Positions 9,090 to 18,211 of a stretch of DNA of 64,000 nt are shown in pieces. Numbering within the stretch: position 1 is the first letter of the stretch; every line of letters starts with the position of its first letter. The stretch is from VXNJ01 sp965249595 (GTDB lineage: Bacteria; Chloroflexota; UBA11872; VXNJ01): the NCBI GenBank assembly GCA_965249595.1, contig OZ252242.1, forward strand, positions 248,001-312,000. The letters are read 5' to 3'. Made by a program: the position numbers and the translations under genes. The notes beneath the pieces were generated by a model. That model had not been told where the DNA came from. It saw only the letters and a list, made by a program, of their open reading frames with translations, and did no database searches.

Positions 9090-9953
9090 TCAAGACAGGA
9101 TGATATTCATCATACGGCGGCTAAATTCACCCGCCTCGATATCTTCCATCAACTCGGCCGACCGCTGCCCGGGCACCAGTCGCATGCGGGCGTCAATCAA
9201 CTCGGCCGCGATCCCGGTTCGTTGCCAGGAATAGAGCTCCGGCCAAATCAGGGCCCCGAGCGTGGCCGGATCAAACATCGGCGTCTGCTGGCGCGACCGG
9301 CCGTTTAGATACTGCTCGAGCATGCCGGCCAAACTCTCTCCGGACGCGGTGCCGGCTCGACGCAGCCGCGCTGCTTGGTCGAAGCCGATCTGGGCTCGCC
9401 GCGTGGGGCCGATGAGGCCAATGGCAATTTCCGCATCGGACTGAACGACTTTGCAGGCGGCGACGGGATCACAGTTGAAGTTCCATTCGCCCTGCGGGCC
9501 GTCGGGAAACCGTCCGCCCATGATTAGCAACTGTCCCACCTGGCCGGCAAAGGCGGGAAAGCGCCGGATCGCCTCAGCGATATTGGTTAACGGCCCCACC
9601 GCGCAAACCACCACCACTCCGGGCCGCTGTTTTACGAGTTCGATCATCACATCAACGCCGTCGCTCTCGCCCACCGCGGCGCTGTCGGGAACGAAACCCT
9701 TGCCCGATTCCATCGATGTGGTGGCCAACACGTCCGAGCGGTTGATACCGTGACCGGCAAAAACCGGTACATCCTTGCGGCCGGCCTCATCGAGAACCCG
9801 CCGCGCCAATTTGGCTCGTAAGCCGGTGTCGCCGTGGGCGGTGATAACTGCCAGAAGGTCAATTGCCTCGGCCTTGGCGGCCAAGGCTATTGCAAAAACG
9901 TCATCGACGTCATCGCCGGTGTCGGTATCGAGTATTACCGGCCGCTTATCCAT
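9090..9953 (-). CDS. Inosine-uridine-type nucleoside hydrolase
   Basis: Probable N-ribohydrolase of 287 residues that cleaves nucleosides into base and ribose for salvage. The N-terminus carries the Ca2+-binding family motif ILDTDTGDDVDDVFAI, and later parts fit the fold: VVVCAVGPLTNIAEAIRRFP, LLIMGGRF and the NFNCDPVAA segment. I chose ATG 9953 because it places the Asp motif at residue 8 as in the family and has a GAGGG ribosome site just upstream; the frame is open to 10019. It diverges from the gamma-glutamyltransferase, so a shared regulatory region of about 78 bases lies between them. Base specificity cannot be told. Confidence 0.87.
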   Translation of the reverse strand: MDKRPVILDTDTGDDVDDVFAIALAAKAEAIDLLAVITAHGDTGLRAKLARRVLDEAGRKDVPVFAGHGINRSDVLATTSMESGKGFVPDSAAVGESDGVDVMIELVKQRPGVVVVCAVGPLTNIAEAIRRFPAFAGQVGQLLIMGGRFPDGPQGEWNFNCDPVAACKVVQSDAEIAIGLIGPTRRAQIGFDQAARLRRAGTASGESLAGMLEQYLNGRSRQQTPMFDPATLGALIWPELYSWQRTGIAAELIDARMRLVPGQRSAELMEDIEAGEFSRRMMNIILS

Positions 9954-10031
9954 AACGGGCCCTCTTTTGGATGGGTGCTGGGTCTGCTTTGCCCGCCGCG
10001 CCTGGACCGCGGCGGGCAATAATTTCGATTA

Positions 10032-11630
10032 ATGCGATTATCATTGCCGCCTTTTGACTGTTCGCCGCGCCGCGGACCAACCGCCGTTCGCGGGATGGTT
10101 GCCGCCGGCCAGCCGTTGGCCGCCAGCGTCGGGCTTCAGATACTGGCCGGCGGCGGAAATGCTTACGACGCTGCGCTGGCGATGGCGGCCGCCATCGCCG
10201 TCGTCGAACCGGCCATGAATTCAATTGGTGGCGATGCCTTCTGCATCGCCCATCGAGCCGGTGGACGGCCGTACGCCCTCAACGCCTCGGGACCCGCACC
10301 CTTGGGCGCGAGCGCCCAGTCCTACGGCGAGAGGATAAATCCGCTGGGCCTGGCCGCCGCATCCATCCCGGGCGCGATCAGGGCCTGGCAAGCGCTACAT
10401 AGCGCCGGTTGCAGTAAATCCTGGGCCGACCTGCTGGCCCCGGCTATCTCGTATGCTCGCGAGGGCATTGCGACCTCGGCCTCACTGGCGGCCCATTGCC
10501 GCCAGTTTGCCGGCGATTTGGCCCGTTTCCCGGCCAGCGCAGCGGTATTTTTGCCCCAAGGCCAACCGCTGCTGGAAGGCCAGCTGCTAGTCCAGGGCGA
10601 CCTGGCCCGGACCCTGGAAGAAATATCGGCCAGTGGTGACGCATCAGGGTTCTATGACGGATCGTTTGCCGCCAATCTGGAAGCCCACGCCCGACGCAGC
10701 GGCCAACCCCATCGGGCCAGCGATCTGCAGTTGGCCCGCTGCGATCAACTCGACCCGTTGGCCGTCTCCTACCTCGACCACCGCGTCTGCGCCCAGCCGC
10801 CGGTCAGCCAGGGCTACGTAACCCTGGCCGCACTGCGAATTGGCCAATTGGCCGGCGCCGGCCAATTGGAGTTCGCCGACCCGCAGCGCATCCATCTGGC
10901 AATCGAGGCCAAAAAGGCGGCTTTCGGTCTACGCCACAGGTTCCTCGGCGATCCTGCCTTTGAGGGTGGCGACGGCGCCGAATACCTAAGTGACGATCAC
11001 CTGGCGGAAGCCGCGGCAAGCATCAATCCGGCCAGTGCCAGCCAACCTCCAGTCCGCCGCGTTCTCGCCGGCAGCGACACCACCTGCCTGGCGGCCGCCG
11101 ATGACCGGGGCAACTCCATCGCCTACATCCAGAGCATCTTCGCCGCCTTCGGGTGCCGTGAAATGATTCCCGATACCGGCGTAATGATGAACAACCGGAT
11201 TACCGGGTTTTCACTCGATCCGGCAAGTCCCAACTTTCTGCGCGGCGGCCGCCGGCCGGCCCATACGCTCATGACCTGGATGGCCCTGCAGGGGTCGTCG
11301 GCGGTGGCTTTTGGCTCCACTGCCGGCGGGCACTACCAGGTCCAGACCAATCAGCAATTGATCGAATCGCACCTGCGTTACCGGCTTCCCTTACAGAGCT
11401 GTTTCGAAGCCCCGCGCTGGGGTCACGACGAGGAAACCGGCCATGTCTTCATCGAGGATCGATTCGGCCGGCCCGTAGCTGAGGTTCTTCAAGCCATGGG
11501 GCACAACGCCCATTCGGCGGGTCTTTGGGGTGCCGGCTCACGTGGGCTGGCAATCGGGCGGAATCTGACCGCCAACACCCTTACCGCCGGCTGTGACCCA
11601 CGCTGGCACGGTACCGCCATCGGGTACTAG
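10032..11630 (+). CDS. Gamma-glutamyltransferase family protein
   Basis: Ntn-hydrolase of 532 residues of the gamma-glutamyltranspeptidase family, which cleaves gamma-glutamyl bonds such as in glutathione or gamma-glutamyl peptides. The large-subunit part has GMVAAGQPLAASVG, ILAGGGNAYDAALA and AMNSIGGDAF. The self-cleavage site is the Thr in SDTTCLAAADDRGN (about residue 352), and GVMMNNRITGF and RRPAHTLM follow as in the family. No signal peptide or lipoprotein box is visible, so the protein may be cytoplasmic, unlike the periplasmic E. coli enzyme. Start ATG 10032. It is followed by an AT-rich stretch and an insertion-sequence remnant. Confidence 0.88.
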   Translation: MRLSLPPFDCSPRRGPTAVRGMVAAGQPLAASVGLQILAGGGNAYDAALAMAAAIAVVEPAMNSIGGDAFCIAHRAGGRPYALNASGPAPLGASAQSYGERINPLGLAAASIPGAIRAWQALHSAGCSKSWADLLAPAISYAREGIATSASLAAHCRQFAGDLARFPASAAVFLPQGQPLLEGQLLVQGDLARTLEEISASGDASGFYDGSFAANLEAHARRSGQPHRASDLQLARCDQLDPLAVSYLDHRVCAQPPVSQGYVTLAALRIGQLAGAGQLEFADPQRIHLAIEAKKAAFGLRHRFLGDPAFEGGDGAEYLSDDHLAEAAASINPASASQPPVRRVLAGSDTTCLAAADDRGNSIAYIQSIFAAFGCREMIPDTGVMMNNRITGFSLDPASPNFLRGGRRPAHTLMTWMALQGSSAVAFGSTAGGHYQVQTNQQLIESHLRYRLPLQSCFEAPRWGHDEETGHVFIEDRFGRPVAEVLQAMGHNAHSAGLWGAGSRGLAIGRNLTANTLTAGCDPRWHGTAIGY

Positions 11631-11693
11631 AGACCCGGCCGAAAAGTCCCTGTACAAAGGGCTGATTCATACTCTAACAATTAAAATATCCAT

Positions 11694-11708
11694 GAGGTTT
11701 AAAACCTC
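11694..11708 (+). terminator. Weak hairpin after the gamma-glutamyltransferase gene
   Basis: GAGGTTT and AAACCTC form a 7-bp stem around a single base, followed by TTTCG. It lies in an AT-rich patch (about 11660-11735) unlike its surroundings. It could end the gamma-glutamyltransferase transcript or belong to the left end of the insertion sequence. Confidence 0.25.
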
Positions 11709-11734
11709 TTTCGTCAAGAGTAATTGAAACCAGG

Positions 11735-13615
11735 TTGGGAAGCTTAAAGATGCTCGGATCACACTCCCCGCGGGGATTTGACCAGGCCGACCAGCGCCAC
11801 CTTGACTACGCCGGTGAAAACACCTTTTACGGGCTATTGGCAAAGATGCGCGGGGAACTGTTTCGGGACGAGGACTTTGCCGACCTCTACTGCCCCGACA
11901 ACAGACGGGTAAGCGTCCCGCCATCCATCCTGGCCACCGCCCTGCTATTACAGACCTACGACCGGGTATCTGACGAAGAGGCCAAGCGCCGGGCCGACTT
12001 TGACCTGCAGTGGAAGGTGGCGCTGGGGATCGAACTGCGCGAGCGCGCCTTCGCCAAGTCCACCCCGCAGCTGTTTCGCAGCCAGCTGATCCTGCACGGA
12101 AAGCTGCGGGCGGTCTTTAAGCGCTCCCTGCAATACGCCCGCCAATCCGGGCTTCTAAAGGGCCGCCGCATGAAGCTGGCGGTTGATACCACCGCCATCC
12201 TGGGCAAGGGGCGGTAAGGGACACCTACAACCTGATCGGCGACGGGACCGTCCAGCTCGCCCGCGCCCTGGCCGAGCTGGACGGTCGGGACGCTGCCGAC
12301 TGGGCCGGCGAGAACGGCTACGCCCTCTACTTCGGCACGAGCCTTAAGGGAGCGGCCGCCATTGACTGGTCCGACCGCAAGCAGAGGCGCAGGCTGCTCC
12401 GGCGCGTCGTTAGCGACGCCGACGCCCTGCTTAGCCGGGCCAGGAGTGTTAACGCCGGATTGGATCCCGGCGATAAGCACTCCCGGAAACTTACCCAGGC
12501 ATCCTCGCTGCTTCTTAAGATCATGCTCCAGGACATAGAGCGCGCGCCGGACCGCGAACCCGGCGCTAAAGAACCCGACCGGGACCTGCCCGACATCGCC
12601 AGGGGCGGACGGAATCGCCTGCTCTCGCTCAGCGACCCCGACATGCGCCATGGACGCAAGAGCTCGGCCAATGGCTTTGCCGGCCACAAGGCGTCGGTCA
12701 TCACCGACACCGACACCGGTCTTATCACCGCGGTCGCGGTACTGCCCGGCAACTCCCCCGACGCCGAGGGTGCGCTGGATCTGGTTAGAGAGTCGGAAGC
12801 GAACGCCTCAGTTACCGCCGAGCCAGGTCATCGGCGACTGCGCCTATGGCGACGGGCAGACCCGTCAGGCGTTCTCTGACGCCGGCTACGACCTGGCGGC
12901 CCGGGTTCCGGGCAGACCGCGCTCGTCCTACTTCGTCAAGGGCGACTTCGACATCGACCTTAAGGACCTCACCGGCACCTGTCCGGCCGGGCAGACGACA
13001 TCCGACCTGCGCAGTGGCGGCTATCGCCGCAGCGCCTCGGGGGACAACATTCCCAACCGTCAGTTCGTCTTTGCCCGCTCTGTCTGCGGGGCCTGTGAAT
13101 TGAGGCGCTCCTGCCTGCGGGCAAAAAGCAAATGGGGGCGTCGGGTGAGACTTCATCCCCAGGAAGGCTTGCTGCAGCGGGCCAGGATGCTGCCGCGGAG
13201 CGCTCAATACCCCGAGATCGCCCGCCGCCGCCGCGTCATCGAGCACCGCCTGGCCAGGCTTGTCCAGTTGGGGGTAAGGCGAACGCGTTTCTTCGGGCGA
13301 ACCAAGACCGCCTACCAACTGCTGATGGCGGCAACGGTCGCCAACCTCACCCTGACCGCCGGCAAGGTGGGCGCATTGGGCCCAGGAGGTCCAGATACGG
13401 GGCCGAGTAGCGGAAAGTGCCCCCGATCGGGCGGAGATAACAGCTTGAACCGTGCAACATCCGCCGCGACCGCGGCATTATTGGCAGCTATCGACGCAAT
13501 TGCGGCAAATAACGCCAGCGGACTGCTATCGGCGCCGATCCGCAGGATCAGGACGTTGCTGGTTCAATTGGCAGATACCGGGCGATTGGCCTGGGGTTTT
13601 CGGCCGAGTCTCTAG
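11735..13615 (+). mobile_element. IS1182-family insertion sequence remnant, ends not located
   Basis: The only clear mobile element in the window. It is defined by the broken transposase described separately. I compared the flanks 11640-11760 and 13370-13650 by eye and found no convincing terminal inverted repeat or target duplication, so the limits given are only those of the coding remains. It separates the gamma-glutamyltransferase from the MFS/spermidine-synthase gene. Confidence 0.7.
11750..13615 (+). pseudogene. IS1182-family DDE transposase, two frameshifts
   Basis: The N-terminal part (11750 on) has the DUF772-like SVPPSILATALLLQTYDRVSDEEA segment and the first catalytic Asp in AVDTTAILGKG. 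The reading frame then breaks at about 12210: adding one G to the GGGG run would restore GAVRDTYNL. The second part runs to about 12823, where one surplus C must be removed to join TAE to QVIGDCAYGDG, which holds the second Asp. The third part has the IS1182-type cysteine cluster (CPAG...CGACELRRSC), the Glu in RRVIEHRLARL and RRTRFFGRTKT. Joined, it gives about 620 residues; the last 90, Ala-rich, exceed the usual length. Real decay or consensus errors are both possible. Confidence 0.85.
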
Positions 13616-13649
13616 GCAACCGCGCTGGCGGTCGCATTGCCGCTATGGG

Positions 13650-15212
13650 CTAATTACCCAGAGCGTAATCGATGATGAGCTGGTTGACGACCTGTTCAAC
13701 CGGCGCCAGGTCGTCGGTAAATGCTCCGTCAACGGTGTCAACGGTTGCCCAGTCAATCGGTCGGGCGGCGATCTGCCGCACGCTGGGATGCTCGGCGGAG
13801 GCCAGATTGGCCTCGATCTGGGCCAGAGAAATCGGCTCCCGCATGGCGAAAATCAAGCCGTTGGAAGTCGAATCGGGAAGCGTTACGATCACCGTCGGGA
13901 ATACCGTCCGCAATGTGGCCGCCATCAGGTCGAGAAGCTCGTTGTCACGTGCCGGTCCCCGTCCGACGTTGGATACCAGGACTCCGTCCGGCGCCAGCTT
14001 GTCGGCGATCTCGGCGTAGAACTCGCGGGTGGTCAGATGAAACGGTATATACGGCGGGCGATATGCGTCGAGCAAAACGACATCGTACTCGGTATCTGAC
14101 TGATTTAGGAAAACCCGGCCATCCTCGGCATGGGCCGACAGGTTGGGTTCATTCATCTGGAAGAACTGCTCGCCGGCGGCGATAACCCCGGGATCGATCT
14201 CCACTCCATCGACGTGCACACCGGTCCCGTAGGTTTCGGTGTAGAGCTTGGGTGCCGTCCCGGCGCCAAGGCCGATTACCAGCATTTCGTCGACCTGACC
14301 GGTCGCTTCGGCCCGGAAGTAGGGGGCCAACAGGAAGTAATCCCAGGGGCCGCCGGAAAGAGGTTGCGGATTTTCATTGGGCCAATAGACCGAGTGGGTG
14401 GCCAATCGTTCCTCGTTGTTGAGGATCAGGCGCCGCGGACCGGACGCAGCTTCCACCACCTGTATGTAGTTGAAGAGCGATTCATCCTCAAAAATCAACT
14501 CCCCGGTCTCGGCCGGTTTGATGGGGTCGGTGGCCACGTTGCCCCAGATCGTCAGGGCCAGGGCCAGGGCCAGCAACGTCCCCACGCGCCAGCTGCGCAG
14601 CGAGGCCAATGCCAGTACCAGCAAAACGATGGAGAAGAACAAGAAGGTGTTGCGGGTACCGATGTTGGGCACCAAAAGCAGAACCGGCAGGAAGGCGCCA
14701 ATGATCGACCCGACGGTCCCGATTGCAAACACTCGCCCCGCCACCTGACCGGCGGTTGCCACATCTCGTGACGCTAGGCGAATTGCGAACGGCGAGACGA
14801 AACCCAGCAGGGTGATTGGTACCGCCAGCAGCACCAGGACCCCAAACAGGGAGCCGAGAAAGACCCCGGCCGAGAGTCCGGCCAGTCCAGCCACCGAGAG
14901 CGCCAGTACCGGGCGGGCCAGAAACGGAACGAAGGCGATGAATATCGCCGCGAATGCCACGATCCAGATCAAGAACCGATCGTCGGGACGCCGGTCGGCC
15001 AGCCGGCCGCCGAGGAAATAGCCGGTCGAGAGGTAAAGCAGCGTCAGGCCGATGACATTGGCCCAGACGAAAAGGTTATTGCCGAAGAAAGGCGCCAGGA
15101 GGCGCGAGGCGGTCAGTTCGACTCCCAGCGTCGACATGCCGCCGAAGAAGACCAACAGCAGCAGCCAACGGTCCGAATATCGTCGCCTAACCACCGGCGG
15201 TTCGCCCGTCAT
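13650..15212 (-). CDS. Fused MFS-like membrane / spermidine-synthase-like protein
   Basis: Protein of 520 residues. The N-terminal 220 residues contain about seven hydrophobic segments, starting with FFGGMSTLGVELTASRLLAPFFG, the known N-terminal signature of spermidine-synthase-linked transporters. The C-terminal half is a Rossmann methyltransferase-like spermidine-synthase fold: MLVIGLGAGTAPKLY, VDGVEIDPGVIAAGEQFF and YDVVLLDAYRPPYIPFHLTTREFY. Whether it makes a polyamine is uncertain, because many such fusions lack proven aminopropyltransferase activity. It stands alone, converging with the insertion-sequence remnant and followed by an ABC operon on the same strand. Confidence 0.82.
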   Translation of the reverse strand: MTGEPPVVRRRYSDRWLLLLVFFGGMSTLGVELTASRLLAPFFGNNLFVWANVIGLTLLYLSTGYFLGGRLADRRPDDRFLIWIVAFAAIFIAFVPFLARPVLALSVAGLAGLSAGVFLGSLFGVLVLLAVPITLLGFVSPFAIRLASRDVATAGQVAGRVFAIGTVGSIIGAFLPVLLLVPNIGTRNTFLFFSIVLLVLALASLRSWRVGTLLALALALTIWGNVATDPIKPAETGELIFEDESLFNYIQVVEAASGPRRLILNNEERLATHSVYWPNENPQPLSGGPWDYFLLAPYFRAEATGQVDEMLVIGLGAGTAPKLYTETYGTGVHVDGVEIDPGVIAAGEQFFQMNEPNLSAHAEDGRVFLNQSDTEYDVVLLDAYRPPYIPFHLTTREFYAEIADKLAPDGVLVSNVGRGPARDNELLDLMAATLRTVFPTVIVTLPDSTSNGLIFAMREPISLAQIEANLASAEHPSVRQIAARPIDWATVDTVDGAFTDDLAPVEQVVNQLIIDYALGN

Positions 15213-15306
15213 CGTCGCGGAGGCCGGACCACGGCCGCTCTCGCCCCGTGATCAGGCTTCTCGACCCGGCTATCGCTTTGTCCGGGCAGGCAGGAGACGA
15301 GAGGAA

Positions 15307-16395
15307 TTATTCCCAGGAGAATCGCCAGACCGCAACGGCGAAGCCGCCGATGATCCAACCGACCAACACCACCAGGTCGAGCCAGAGCTCGTATCGCCCG
15401 GTGGCCTCGATCATCAGCTGCCGCACGGCGTCGGCCAAGTAGGTCAACGGCAGGATGTTGGCGATCCATTGGAGGGGTTCGGGGAATATTTCGATCGGGA
15501 AAAACACGCCGGCCAGGACGAACATGGGCAGGGTCGCCAATTGCACGATCGGCAGCATCGCTTCCTCGGTGCGGGCAAATGACGAAGCCGTAAAACCAAG
15601 CCCCACGAATACCAGCGTACCCAGCAGGAGCACGCCGATGACGGCCAGCGGATTGAAGAAATCAAGCCCGAAGCCCAAGACCAGAATCGCGATCTGCAGC
15701 GCTGATTGAATCAGCGATATCACCAGCCGCAACGCGATCGCGGATATGAGCACCATCGACCTGGATGCCGGCGTGGCGCCGACCCGCTTGAGGATCTTTT
15801 TCTCGCGTCGCGCCACAAGCGTGATCGCCGAGAACATACCCAACTGCATCAGCGAGAAGGCCAAGATGCCGGGCCCCACGAAATCGATCGAGTCAAGGTT
15901 GCGAGTGGTCAACGGGGTGGACGTCACGCTCACCCGTGGCGGGTTGCCGGCCATCGAACGGTCGATGACGTCGACTACCTGGGTGAGGGCCGGAATGACG
16001 ATGCGCTGGGCGTCGCCGTCGTGGATGTCATAGAGCACCTCGACCGTCGCCTTGCCCAGTTCGACCAGTCCCTGTCCATAGCCGGCCGGGATTATTAGGA
16101 CCGCCTTGCGGTCACCCTTCTCCAGCGCCGCCAACTCGCTCTCGTACCCCGATTGCGAGAGATTGAATTCATCGGCCGATGCCAGAACTCCGGCGATCGC
16201 CTGCGCCTGCGGTCCGTCGTCGCGCAGCACCAGTCCGACATCGAATGTCGTCGGGCCGGAGAAGGCGCCGATGATAAATGAGATGACGACCGTAAAAATC
16301 GGCGGAAATACGAAGGTGAAGAAAAATGCGGTGCGGTCGCGCATGAACTCGAGGGCGAACCCCCAGAACATTCCGCGGATTCCAGCGGCGGTCAA
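15307..16395 (-). CDS. ABC-2 type exporter permease with extracytoplasmic loop
   Basis: Membrane subunit of 362 residues: one N-terminal span, a soluble extracytoplasmic region of about 150 residues, and then five spans including the ABC-2 pattern ARREKKILKRVGATPASRS and LPLTYLADAVRQLM. This is the YhgE/YbhR-like layout of drug or lipid exporters. The start is TTG and overlaps the stop of the ATPase gene, so the subunits are translated in series. The substrate cannot be read. Confidence 0.85.
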   Translation of the reverse strand: MTAAGIRGMFWGFALEFMRDRTAFFFTFVFPPIFTVVISFIIGAFSGPTTFDVGLVLRDDGPQAQAIAGVLASADEFNLSQSGYESELAALEKGDRKAVLIIPAGYGQGLVELGKATVEVLYDIHDGDAQRIVIPALTQVVDVIDRSMAGNPPRVSVTSTPLTTRNLDSIDFVGPGILAFSLMQLGMFSAITLVARREKKILKRVGATPASRSMVLISAIALRLVISLIQSALQIAILVLGFGLDFFNPLAVIGVLLLGTLVFVGLGFTASSFARTEEAMLPIVQLATLPMFVLAGVFFPIEIFPEPLQWIANILPLTYLADAVRQLMIEATGRYELWLDLVVLVGWIIGGFAVAVWRFSWE

Positions 16396-17288
16396 TCGCG
16401 TATCCTCCGGCCGGTCAGCTTGAGAAAAACGTCCTCGAGATTGGGGCGCCGGATCTGGAGATCGTCGAGCTCCGCGTCAGCGCCGGCCGCCAGAGCGAAC
16501 AACGCCGGTATCGCCACCGTGGCGTCGGTCGCGGAAAGCTCGTATTCGGGTTCGAGGGTTATCACCTCATCGATGCCGGCCAGCGAGGTCAAATCCTCCG
16601 CGCCCAACAGGCGGGATGATTTAAAGGTCAATGTGGCGTCGGCGAAGTTTTCGCGAATGAGGCCTTTTGGCGAGTCGTGAGCGATTACCTTGCCGTTGTC
16701 GACAACGATCAACCTATCGCAGAGCAGTTCGGCCTCATCCATATAGTGCGAAGTCAATATGACCGTCGTGCCCAGGCCCTTCATATCCTGGACCACTTCC
16801 CAGAGGCGCCGTCGGGCCTGGGGGTCGAGGCCGGTGGTGGGTTCATCCAAAAACACCAGCTTGGGGCTTGACACCAGGGCCAGGGCCACCGCCAGGCGCT
16901 GCTGCTGGCCACCGGATAGGTTTTCGCTCCAGGCCTTTTGACGTTCCGTCAACCCGACCAGTTCGAGCAGTTCGTCGATATCACGCGATCGCTCATAGAA
17001 CGAGCCGAACATGGCCAGATGCTCGCGAGCTGAAAGCTTGGGGAACAACGCTGACGACTGAAGCTGAATTCCGATGAGCTGCGAGAGCCCCGGCTGGTCG
17101 CGTCCGGGGTCGATACCCAGCACCGACACCTGGCCGGAATCGCGTTGGCGCAGGCCCTCTAGGATCTCCACCGTCGTACTCTTGCCGGCCCCGTTGGGGC
17201 CGAGCATTCCGAAGACCTCACCCGGCTGGACCTCGAAAGAAATTCCATCCACGGCCCGAATTTCACCGTAGTGCTTTTTCAAGTCCAT
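16392..17288 (-). CDS. ABC exporter, ATP-binding subunit
   Basis: ATPase of 298 residues that pairs with the permease downstream. Walker A GPNGAGKSTTVEILEG, signature LSGGQQQRLAVALAL, Walker B LVFLDEPTTGLDP and the switch His in LTSHYMDEAEL are all intact, and a C-terminal domain of about 80 residues follows. ATG 17288 leaves an unusually short N-terminus (MDLKKHYG). The frame continues upstream with EPIVSV, and a CTG at 17307-17309 sits five bases after a strong AGGGGG ribosome site, so translation may start there. First gene of a two-gene operon. Confidence 0.88.
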   Translation of the reverse strand: MDLKKHYGEIRAVDGISFEVQPGEVFGMLGPNGAGKSTTVEILEGLRQRDSGQVSVLGIDPGRDQPGLSQLIGIQLQSSALFPKLSAREHLAMFGSFYERSRDIDELLELVGLTERQKAWSENLSGGQQQRLAVALALVSSPKLVFLDEPTTGLDPQARRRLWEVVQDMKGLGTTVILTSHYMDEAELLCDRLIVVDNGKVIAHDSPKGLIRENFADATLTFKSSRLLGAEDLTSLAGIDEVITLEPEYELSATDATVAIPALFALAAGADAELDDLQIRRPNLEDVFLKLTGRRIRD

Positions 17289-17435
17289 TACCGAAACTAT
17301 TGGTTCCAGTTTTTCCCCCTGGCCGATCCAGCAAGCCGGCCCAGTCGTAGACAGTTGATAGGTGATCTGACCGGGGAGATTATCGAGGATTAACTCGCGG
17401 TGGCGCGAAAAATGCGACCTGGCAGGGCGGTCTAA

Positions 17436-18125
17436 TTAGGCGGGCGGGAGCACCCAGACGTGCCGGCCAACATGGGCGTTTACCTGGATGTATCGCCCCT
17501 CGACGCGAACGTCCATCACGCCGCCGCCGGAACGATCGCTTACGTGTACCTGGCTGCCCGGCGTCAGCTTTGAAGATTGCAGAAACGTGAGCAGCTCAAT
17601 GTCCTCTTCGATCAACTCTGAAATCCTGCGTATCTCGGCCGAGCCACCGGACGGCAGGTCACTTAGTCGAATCAGCCCTTTGCGGGACCAAGTTCGCACG
17701 TTGCCGGGTATCGGGTTACCGTGCGGGCAGGTCTCAGGATGTCCCAGGATTTCTGAAATGCGTGCTTCTAGGCGGTCGGAGATCGCGTGCTCCAGGCGGT
17801 CGGCTTCCTCGTGCAGAACCGACCATTCCAACCCCAGCTGGTCCTGCAGCCAGCGTTCGATAAGCCGGTGCCGCCGCACGACCCGTTCGGATCGTCGATG
17901 GCCCGATCCGGTAAATTCAATGTGGTGCTCATCACCCACCCGGACCAGACCGTCGCGAACCATCCGCTTGATGGTTGCCGAAACAGTTGGTGCCGAGACC
18001 CCCAGCCGTTCGGCCAGGCGAGCCGCAATCGCCGGCGTGTGCTCATAGTCAAAGCTGGCGATCGCCAGCAGGTAGTCCTCGACCGTTGGTGTCGAGTGCG
18101 CAGTTCCGGCGGGCTGTTTCATCAT
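17436..18125 (-). CDS. DtxR/MntR-family metal-dependent transcription regulator
   Basis: Predicted iron- or manganese-sensing repressor of 229 residues. The N-terminal winged helix (VEDYLLAIASFD, AARLGVSAPTVSATIKRMVRDGLV) is followed by the metal-binding dimer domain with HHIEFTGSGHRRSERVVRRHRLIERWL, HEEADRLEHAISDRLE and CPHGNPIPG. A C-terminal FeoA/SH3-like domain begins near residue 150. Two ATG codons in a row (18125, 18122) are likely starts; there is no clear ribosome site, and a TACTTTA box just upstream would suit a leaderless transcript. It diverges from lysC. No manganese or iron transporter is adjacent. Confidence 0.88.
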   Translation of the reverse strand: MMKQPAGTAHSTPTVEDYLLAIASFDYEHTPAIAARLAERLGVSAPTVSATIKRMVRDGLVRVGDEHHIEFTGSGHRRSERVVRRHRLIERWLQDQLGLEWSVLHEEADRLEHAISDRLEARISEILGHPETCPHGNPIPGNVRTWSRKGLIRLSDLPSGGSAEIRRISELIEEDIELLTFLQSSKLTPGSQVHVSDRSGGGVMDVRVEGRYIQVNAHVGRHVWVLPPA

Positions 18126-18211
18126 GTCTAAAGTATCGGCCCGGACCAATGCACGGGATAATCGCGCTCCCGGAAATCAACATACCCTTCGTCATTTTTG
18201 AAATTTCGCCA

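Noticed and set aside
12206..12217. Programmed -1 frameshift in the transposase
   Set aside because: The GGGG site could slip, but a second, opposite shift at about 12823 is also needed, which makes decay or sequence error more likely.
11956..12687. Open frame of 243 codons opposite the transposase
   Set aside because: No family features; explained by GC-rich coding on the other strand.
11640..13650. Terminal inverted repeats of the insertion sequence
   Set aside because: No matching repeats of useful length were found by eye between the two flanks.
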